Source: Spinacia oleracea (Eukaryota > Streptophyta > Magnoliopsida > Caryophyllales > Amaranthaceae). Taken from it: a stretch of 64,000 nucleotides of DNA. The stretch's first letter is position 1; each line of letters begins with the position of its first letter. The notes beneath the pieces are model-generated. The model was not told where the DNA came from and searched no databases. It saw only the letters and a program-made list of their open reading frames with translations. The stretch spans positions 107,418,141 through 107,482,140 of the forward strand of contig NC_079487.1 in NCBI RefSeq assembly GCF_020520425.1. The letters run 5' to 3'. The position numbers were made by a program, and so were the translations under genes. Of this stretch, positions 56,642-64,000 are shown piece by piece.

Positions 56642-58530
56642 GGCATACGAGTGATGAAAAAGAGAAATTTGAACATGGATTTAATCGTGTACACAGACTC
56701 TCAGTTTTAACAGTTAGGCTAATACAATCATTATTATCATTAATAATGGAACAAAATGATATATAGATGTGAGTTGTCGCCTTGTCGGTGGATTTGTATT
56801 GAGAAATAGGAGGGAAGAAATAATGAATAGGAGGGGAGAAATAATGTAAATTGTGTAGTACGTTGTGGGAAAAATAAATGTTGTACCTGCCCTTATGTAG
56901 TTGTTGGGGATGGATGTTTATTGTTTATATTACCATTAATCCAAAGTTCAGTGGAGGTCTATAGTTCCAAAGGAGTGGAGGGACCCGATGGTAAAGCAAA
57001 TTATAAATGAAGATAGCAAAAGGATGTTTTGTTTTCGCTGGATAGGTGTCAAATTTGTCCATCGTCAAGTGGGTCTGGGCCGGGTCCATTATAAAAGGAG
57101 AAGAGGTAAGAGTAAGACTAGTAGTCTGAGGAGAGTACTTAGTATCAGTCGTCAATCGTCATGTTTATTATTCCAGGTAGTTGGTTTTCCTCATCTTTAT
57201 TTATCAAAGTACTCAGTATTAGACGATGGAATCTTAACCAAAGTTATGCATAGGGATCCCATAATGAAATAATTTTGACATACAATTCTATTCGCATACA
57301 AGTTTGCTAAAATCAATTTTTATACACATAACATCTTATCAAAACTACTTAACCAATTGTACCGATATTTAGGTGCTAGCTGTTGTACAAGCTAGGTGTT
57401 ATACGGAGTATCGTCTTACTAGTATGAGTATGATTGTACGACCAAATACCAAGAATAACGATCGACAACAAGCAACAACCATTCAAAATTATCTTTACTA
57501 GCACCCTAGCCCAAATCAGGATAAAATGTTATTGTTCACATTGTGTAAGAACCCGTATTGTTGTCCAATTATAAGGACATCCTCTTAAAATACACTCTTA
57601 CACATTGTCTAATATACTTAAAACAGAGAAACAAACAAAATCAATACTTTATCATTGGAGGGGAGGTTCTTAAATCTCTCCGATCATAGTTCAAGTGCTT
57701 ATTTGTACACGATTCATCCTTTCAGTGGATAATCGATAAATACCAACTCATAGCCGTTCGTTCCAATTCCAATGTGACTTGTGAGCTCACTAGTTTAGTA
57801 CGGAGTAGTTCGTATCTCATTTAATTTGTGGCTATAAATTCTCATAAGTGTAAAGCAAGTGTGTACAATTGTACAATCACTACAAAGTAAATTAAGTTGT
57901 TCAACCAATAAAAGTGCATCACACATGTATGTTGAAGAAAACAAATTGAAATTAAATGCATAATTTTCTTTTCTTTTCGATATTGTGATAAATAATATAT
58001 TGAATTGTTGTCCTGGTATCAAAACTTTGGTAAGTTTTTAAGCAAATTCTTATTTAAAGATGGTGCAGAATAAATATTGTACATTTGAAATAAAGTTAAC
58101 TCAAAATGTTTAAAAGTTATATCGATATAACGTAATAGTTATCTATTAAAAATTATTCCTTCAAAATAACTAATAATGTATAAAGGTACTCATTTAATCA
58201 TTAAAAAATTTATCCATCAAAAAAAATTATAATATAATAGTTAATCAAAACATGTTAAAAGTTAAAAATAAACTTTGATAAAAGTTATACCGATTTACAA
58301 TAAATTTATAGTACACCTTATGCATGCAAGACCTTTTAGTTTTTGTAAGGGATATAACATGTTACTAATTGGGTAGAGCCGGTAGACTAGCTACAATATA
58401 TAACAAACAAGATATGTTAATACGAAGTATATTATTTTACAAAATACGTAGTATATCCTAAACCCAAGAGAAGAATATTGTATGCATAATCTCAGTCACC
58501 CTCGAATCAAAACTTATAATCCTATTCAAG
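56642..58530. other. Intergenic DNA upstream of the SHINE-like gene
   Basis: AT-rich; a 94-codon ORF at 56988-57272 has no recognised domain. No paired transposon ends seen. Confidence 0.5.
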
Positions 58531-58532
58531 TA

Positions 58533-58961
58533 CTCCCTCCGTTTCTTTTTGTTGTATCCGTTTCCATTTTAAGCATTTCATATTGTTGTATCCATTTAGA
58601 ATCTATTCTATTTTTGGACATACATTTTATCCTAAAATACCCTTACATTTCTATCTAATTACCAAAATACCTAAAGATTCTACCCATATTCCCACCTAAT
58701 TTTTCCCACCCATAATATTTAATTCTTTTCCCTTCCCCATATACCCATTCTCTCACCTCCTTTATCACCCATCATTATCACTCCTCTCTCTTACCTTATT
58801 TCTTTATTATTTTTTCACTCCTTTATTTATTATATTCTCTTAAACCCAATCATTTCTCTTACACCCAATCATTACACTTATACCCATACAAATCAATATT
58901 CCAATTTTCTTAAAAACCACACCAGATTCCAAATGGATACATCAAAAAGAAATGGAGGGAG
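58533..58961. mobile_element. Stowaway MITE, 429 bp
   Basis: Ends CTCCCTCCGTTTCTTTTTG and, inverted, CTCCCTCCATTTCTTTTTG, TA on both sides (58531-58532, 58962-58963). Interior pyrimidine-rich on the plus strand. Confidence 0.88.
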
Positions 58962-58963
58962 TA

Positions 58964-59915
58964 TAAAAGAACATTTTATTATGCATTATTTTTGGCCTTG
59001 TGTCCCCCAATATGATGGAAATTTTGTACATTATCCTTAATTAGTATAAAGAAAATCAAACTTAAATTTTCATAATTGTAGAATGTGACTTTGTAAATAT
59101 AAAATCGGACCAATAGAACATGAACATCCCCTTATCCTAAACTATGTCTGTTGAAGATAATTAAATGGCTAGGTTGTCACTGTTTACTGTTTAGGTTATG
59201 TTACCCTCCTTTTTGTGCAATTAGTTACTAGTCAATTTTCAAGATAAATATCTTTTTCTTTTCAAATCGTCAATTAATAAGATGATTAAACTCGTAGGAC
59301 CATAAATAAATTATTTTGTAGAAAAGTCTATCATCATGGTTAATTAATCACTGTGTAGCGTCACTGCATAAGAAAGAGACTCAATTTAATTTCTCAAACA
59401 ATTGAAATAATGTACAATAAACACGATATACACCTTAATTAAATCCCACTAGCTATCACTAGCTTTTTACAGATGTATGTTACTATATTTGTCGCATGTG
59501 TTAATAAATTGAGTCGAGTAGAGTCGAGTAAGGTTGAGATTGAGTTTGGGATTGGCCAGACTCGGCTCGTTGCACTTGATTACAGACTCAGGCTGTATTA
59601 TTTTTAGAGTTTATCATACCTTAAAACTCAACTTGATTTCGAAAATTATACATCTTGCATATAATACCTTTATGTGTGCTAGCTATTTCTTTTGAACTTC
59701 TCACCAATTTTGTACAAAATTTTACTATTAATTTTAAGTTATTAGATGATCTTGTTCACAAGCTTTACAAGCTGAGCTTGGTTTATGTTCAGCTCATGAA
59801 AATTTTGTCTAGGGGACAACTAAGATTATTAACACCCTTAAACGAGAGTTTGAATATGGATGCATGTCCAACTATTATCAAAAATCGTCTTTAAGTAAAA
59901 AGTTAATTAATTTAT
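58964..59915. other. Intergenic DNA, no gene seen
   Basis: AT-rich. Short GAGTCGAGTA repeat at 59511-59530. No recognised ORF. Confidence 0.5.
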
Positions 59916-60340
59916 TGTTTGGGCTCCCAATTGACTCTCAATTGGGCCACTAAGTCCAAAGCCCAATGGCTCTAAACAACAACATCGAACCTACCAGTGG
60001 CTATTCAGCCATCCATTAAGGCCCAAGGCCCAATAGCAATAAATGACCTATGGGCATTTATTATGCAAACACTATAAATAGGCCGCCAAGGCTCACACCT
60101 CAAGGTACGTCCAATTTACCGCCTTAAGACTACTCTTCTAGAGAACTTCTCTCTAGAATCCGAGCATCATTCTTACTTAGGCATCGGAGGGGCTTTCCTC
60201 GGAAACACCCCCGAGGCTAGTGACTTTGCTCTTGTGCAGGTGAATTCGGACTCCACTCATTCAAACAAGCAAGATCTTCAACACATACAAAAGGGCCTTC
60301 ATTCGAAGCCCATTGTTTCCATCTTTACAACACCGGAACA
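59916..60340 (+). repeat. Gypsy 5' LTR (inferred limits)
   Basis: Starts TGTTTGGGCTCCC and ends CCGGAACA three bases before the primer site. A TATA box (CTATAAATA, 60072-60080) sits about 155 bp in. The 3' LTR is outside the window, so the left limit is inferred from TG and size only. Confidence 0.65.
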
Positions 60341-60343
60341 ATT

Positions 60344-60360
60344 TGGCGCCGTCTGTGGGG
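60344..60360 (+). other. Gypsy primer-binding site
   Basis: TGGCGCCGTCTGTGGGG, a primer site seen in many plant Ty3/gypsy elements, three bases after the LTR end. Confidence 0.85.
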
Positions 60361-60410
60361 AAGAACACTTCAAAGCCTTTGAAAGACATCAATCACCTCT
60401 TTCCGCGAAA

Positions 60411-61871
60411 ATGGTGAATGATGTTGTTAACAACAATGACGACGATATGATGGTGCGGTCGGATTCAGAATCTGACCAAGAGGGGCACCCTCAATCGATG
60501 GCGAGGTCACAGCCAAGTAGAGCTACGACCGCCACAAATGCAGGACCTCCGATTCCAACTAGGGAAGAGCTCACTGCGGCCATGACCATCATGCAAAACT
60601 TCCTCTTCAATGAGAAGCAGCAAGGACTGGCAAATGACCGCAGAGAAGAGAGGAGGACCAGGCGAAGGCTGAACGAGCCACCCAGTGCGGAAGTGTCCAG
60701 ACCCGAACGAGAACTCCTTCCCTTGACAGGTACACACTTGACGTCGAGGTGGATGGAAAGCACGTGGGACACCCAAAAAAGGGCACAACAGCAACCAGAT
60801 TGGTTTGCGAGACCATCGCCTACTCCAACAGCTCTCCAAAGCGAATCGACTACTCGTAACACTCGGGTCCGAAGCTCGGTGCTCAGCAGGTTGAGGCCCT
60901 CGGTCCACTCAAGGTTAAGACCCTCGATCCATACGAGACTCGGGGTGGGCGAACCAAGCAGATCTGGCGAACGACCCGAGGTCAGTAGCCGAGAGAGAAG
61001 AAGAGACAGGAGGCATGATCGAACCCCTAGCCCCCATCGTACGCCCGAACGTTCTAATCACAGAACCTCGGCAAACGAAGGCATCAGGGCTAGACTCGGG
61101 AAAAGAATCATGACTCCCACGTCATCCCCTTTCTCGGACGAGCTGATCATGGAAGAAATACCGAAGGTAAGACTGCCAGCGCACCTGACCTACAGCGGAA
61201 TCACAGATCCGAGGGATCATGTCATCTCCTACGAGCAGCAAATGTTCTTGAGTCCCTACTCCGAAGCATGTTGGTGTAAATATTTCCCAACCACGCTAAC
61301 CGGAGTGGCGGGAGAGTGGTTTAGATCGCTGCCGAAGGGATCGATCAAGAGCTGGAAAAAGCTGAAAAAGAGATTCTGCACACAGTTCGTGAGCAACAAT
61401 CGCCCCGAGCGAACCACAGCAGAACTGACCTCAATCCAACAAGAAAGAGACGAAAGTCTGAGAGAATTCATGGCCAGATTCATGAAGGAATCAACAAACA
61501 TACCAAACTTGCAGCCAGACGTGGCCATCTTCGCCTTGAAGCACGCGCTCCAGGAAGGGAAGTTCCGTGACGAACTCTCAATGAAGAACCCCTCCAGAAT
61601 AGCTGACGTGCTCCAAATGGCTGATGCGTTCATCAGAACCGAAGAGTTCAACAAGGCCGCTGCAAGATTGAAAGGATCGTCGGATCCGAGAGACACAAAG
61701 AATACCCAGAGCAAGCCCGAGGGCAGCTCAAGGAATGGGAAAGAGAAAGTAGGAGCTAGAGAGATGAGCCCGAAGAAATACGGGAGAAGGGGTGAACTTC
61801 AACCCAAGTACACCAACTACACTCCACTAGCTCTGCCCCGAAAAGAGATATTTAGCCTCAACAGAAAATGA
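60411..61871 (+). CDS. Gypsy gag
   Basis: Start MVNDVVNNNDDDMMVRSDSE at 60411, the first ATG after the primer site; the open frame extends upstream into the LTR but is not expected to be used there. 486 residues: acidic then Arg/Ser-rich N-terminal half, retrotransposon gag domain at about 250-430 (RLPAHLTYSGITDPRDH, WFRSLPKGSIKSWKKL, RPERTTAELTSIQQERDESL), basic C-terminus. The frame ends at TGA 61869, while the downstream homologous region continues in the +1 frame. Confidence 0.9.
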   Translation: MVNDVVNNNDDDMMVRSDSESDQEGHPQSMARSQPSRATTATNAGPPIPTREELTAAMTIMQNFLFNEKQQGLANDRREERRTRRRLNEPPSAEVSRPERELLPLTGTHLTSRWMESTWDTQKRAQQQPDWFARPSPTPTALQSESTTRNTRVRSSVLSRLRPSVHSRLRPSIHTRLGVGEPSRSGERPEVSSRERRRDRRHDRTPSPHRTPERSNHRTSANEGIRARLGKRIMTPTSSPFSDELIMEEIPKVRLPAHLTYSGITDPRDHVISYEQQMFLSPYSEACWCKYFPTTLTGVAGEWFRSLPKGSIKSWKKLKKRFCTQFVSNNRPERTTAELTSIQQERDESLREFMARFMKESTNIPNLQPDVAIFALKHALQEGKFRDELSMKNPSRIADVLQMADAFIRTEEFNKAAARLKGSSDPRDTKNTQSKPEGSSRNGKEKVGAREMSPKKYGRRGELQPKYTNYTPLALPRKEIFSLNRK

Positions 61872-64000
61872 CGAAAAGTGGAAACTACCTGGGAAGCTCA
61901 AGTCCAACCCAGCTCGGAGAAACAAGAACAAATGGTGCGAGTTTCATGATGACTTCGGTCACCACACCGAAGAATGCAACTCGCTGAAAGACAACATTGA
62001 GGACCTCGTTCGCCGAGGCTACCTGAAACAGTACTTGTTAGACCGAAGGGAGGAAAAAGAAAAGGCCGCAAGCGGCAAACAACACGAGCAACCCCAGAAA
62101 AGGATCTACGAAGCAACAGGGCACAAGAAGAATGACATCCTAGTGGTGTTCGGGGGACAGAAGTCTGGCCAGGCCAGCAAAAAACACCTAAGAGCCCTCT
62201 CCCATCGGGTCAACTTCAGCGCGGTGGGAGACAACCAGCCACACCCCCCGAACATGACCTTCACTGCTGATGATTGCTTCGGAGTCCAGTACAAACATGA
62301 CGATCCTCTGGTCATTTCCATGGACCTCAATAACCACAACGTACATCGAGTGTTAGTCGACGGAGGAAGTGCCGTCAATATCATCTTCAGAAACTGCTTC
62401 GAGCAGCTGATCCTCGAAGAGCCAGAGGAAGCACTGACGAAAGTCAGTTATCCTCTGATCGGATTCAACGGATCCGCAGCTATCCCTCGAGGAAAGATCA
62501 CCCTGCCAGTCACAGTGGGTGAAGGCCAGGCAGCAAAAACCCTTCGGGACGAATTTTTGGTGATGGACTGCGACTCCGTATACAACGTAATCATGGGGAG
62601 AACCATGATTCACAAGATGCAAGCAGTCCCCTCCACATACCACCAGCTGATGATATACGTCTCGGATGCAGGATTCGCCGAACGAATCAGAGGTGATCAA
62701 GAAGTGGCGAGAAGAACCTGCCACACTGCTGTCCGAAAGCCCAAACTAGGGGACGACCCCGAAGAAGAAAAGGGAGCTACGGGAGAGGAAAGCGAGGCAA
62801 AAAGGAGAAGAGCAAGCACGAGCAGCTTGTCTCCCGCAGAAGTTGATGCCCGCCCCGAAACCCTATCTCCCGAACCAGATCAAGAAATGGAGGATATCTT
62901 CCTCGAAGAGGATTCAGACAGGAGCGTCCGAATAGGCAAGGGCCTAAGCTCGGGGCTCCGAATCGATTTGATCCGATTACTCAGGGATCATAAAGACATC
63001 TTTGCATGGTCAGCAGCAGATATGCCAGGGATAAATCCGAAGCTGATTTGTCACAAGCTGGACGTCAACGCTGAAGCTCGGCCAGTCAAGCAAAAAAAGA
63101 GGAACTACTCCTCGGAGAAAAACAAAGCCATCGCCGAGGAGGTGAAAAAGTTGCAGGAGGCCGGATTCATTGAACCATGCATGTATCCGAAATGGCTGGC
63201 CAACGTGGTGATGGTCAAAAAAGCGAACGGCTCCTGGCGAATGTGCGTGGATTTCACAGACCTGAACCGAGCCTGCCCCAAAGACTGCTATCCCCTGCCA
63301 AGGATAGATCAATTGGTTGACTCCACCAGCGGCCATGCACTGCTCAGCTTCATGGATGCCTTTTCAGGCTACCACCAAGTATTCATGCACCCCGATGACA
63401 GAGCAAAGACAGCGTTCATCACAAGCGCAGGAGTGTTCAACTACAAAATGATGCCTTTCGGCTTGAAAAATGCCGGAGCCACCTACCAGAGGCTAGTTGA
63501 TCACGTCTTCGCCGACCAGAAAGGGAGGAATGTGGAGGTCTATGTGGATGACTCCATCGTAAAAAGCATCAAGGAGGAAGACCACGTCAAAGACTTGGCA
63601 GAAACCTTCGGAAATCTGAGGAAATACAGCATGAAGCTGAACCCAAAAAAATGCGTCTTCGGGGTGAAGTCAGGGAAATTCCTCGGATTCATGGTGAGCG
63701 AAAGAGGAATTGATGCGAACCCGGACAAAGTCCAAGCGGCATTGGATTTACCCGAGCCGAAGACCAAGAGAGATGTGCAGAGGCTAACCGGCAGGTTAGC
63801 CGCACTAACAAGGTTCATATCAAAAGCCTCGGACAAGGGAGCCCCCTTCTTCAAAGCACTGAAACCAAAGAACCTCCCCGGAGGAGAAGTAGAACCAGTC
63901 AAGAAAAAGGGGGTCCCGAGGAAAGTGGATCCGGAACTGATATGGGAACAGGAGCAAAAAGAAGCTTTTCAGCAACTCAGAGCCCACCTAGCTCAACTGC
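61830..64000 (+). CDS. Gypsy pol: protease and reverse transcriptase (partial)
   Basis: Open in the +1 frame relative to gag from just after a TAG near 61827 to the window end, with no stop. In order: a CEFHDDFGHHTEEC zinc-binding motif (about 61940-61980), aspartic protease with LVDGGSAVNII (about 62353-62385), an acidic linker, RT with RMCVDFTDLNRACPKDCYPL, LSFMDAFSGYHQ, MPFGLKNAGATYQ and catalytic YVDD (63541-63552), then the start of RNase H. No ATG is needed if expressed by frameshift. Intact as far as visible. Confidence 0.88.

Larger units (their letters stand above)
59916..64000 (+). mobile_element. Ty3/gypsy LTR retrotransposon, Tat-like, right part outside window
   Basis: 5' LTR, primer-binding site, gag, protease and reverse transcriptase in gypsy order, running off the window edge. 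The Tat-like assignment rests on the TGGCGCCGTCTGTGGGG primer site, the GITDPRDH gag signature and the VDGGSAVN protease site. Markedly higher GC than the surrounding DNA. Whether the copy is complete cannot be seen here. Confidence 0.93.

Noticed and set aside
56988..57272. 94-codon ORF considered as a gene
   Set aside because: No recognised domain, no conserved start context, ordinary length for chance in this region.
60491..63902. Several minus-strand ORFs of 70-150 codons at the right end
   Set aside because: Antisense to gypsy gag-pol, kept open by its GC-rich codon use; no independent support.

Overview
This is a gene-poor, AT-rich window of a plant nuclear genome. The evidence is spliced genes with GT-AG introns, plant-type LTR retrotransposons, Stowaway/hAT/CACTA MITEs, Helitrons and tRNA-derived SINEs. 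The expanded family of 23 kDa jasmonate-induced-protein-like genes suggests Caryophyllales, probably Amaranthaceae (spinach, beet, quinoa relatives). That placement is inference; no species can be named from the sequence alone.

Four host genes are supported, all on the minus strand. Three are JIP23-like paralogues (about 0.86-3.35 kb, 15.5-18.3 kb and 34.9-37.7 kb). They share one layout: TATA box, short non-coding leader exon, 5'UTR intron, coding exon 1, a phase-0 intron, coding exon 2. Nearly every intron holds a different transposon, and a duplicated upstream block at about 23 kb may mark a lost fourth copy. The fourth gene (55.3-56.1 kb) is an AP2/ERF transcription factor of the SHINE/WIN1 clade with the expected intron inside the AP2 domain.

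The remainder is mostly mobile DNA, much of it with intact ends and target-site duplications. It includes a Copia element with 649-bp LTRs (39.6-48.2 kb), the 5' part of a Ty3/gypsy Tat-like element running off the right edge (59.9 kb onward), four complete short or nested Helitrons plus a 3-kb Helitron carrying a piece of a CKS1 cell-cycle gene (12.2-15.2 kb), three TRIMs, two SINEs, a truncated LINE, two copies of a short non-LTR retroposon, five hAT-type elements with 8-bp duplications (one imperfect), five small CACTA-like elements with 3-bp duplications, and many TA-flanked Stowaway MITEs.

Three larger TIR-bearing elements (7.2-10.6, 23.4-26.1 and 31.9-34.1 kb) combine a GC-rich, exon-like block with a long AT-rich minisatellite. 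They are the least explained structures here. No tRNA, rRNA, CRISPR or prokaryotic feature was seen. All coordinates and repeat boundaries were read by eye, without alignment software.
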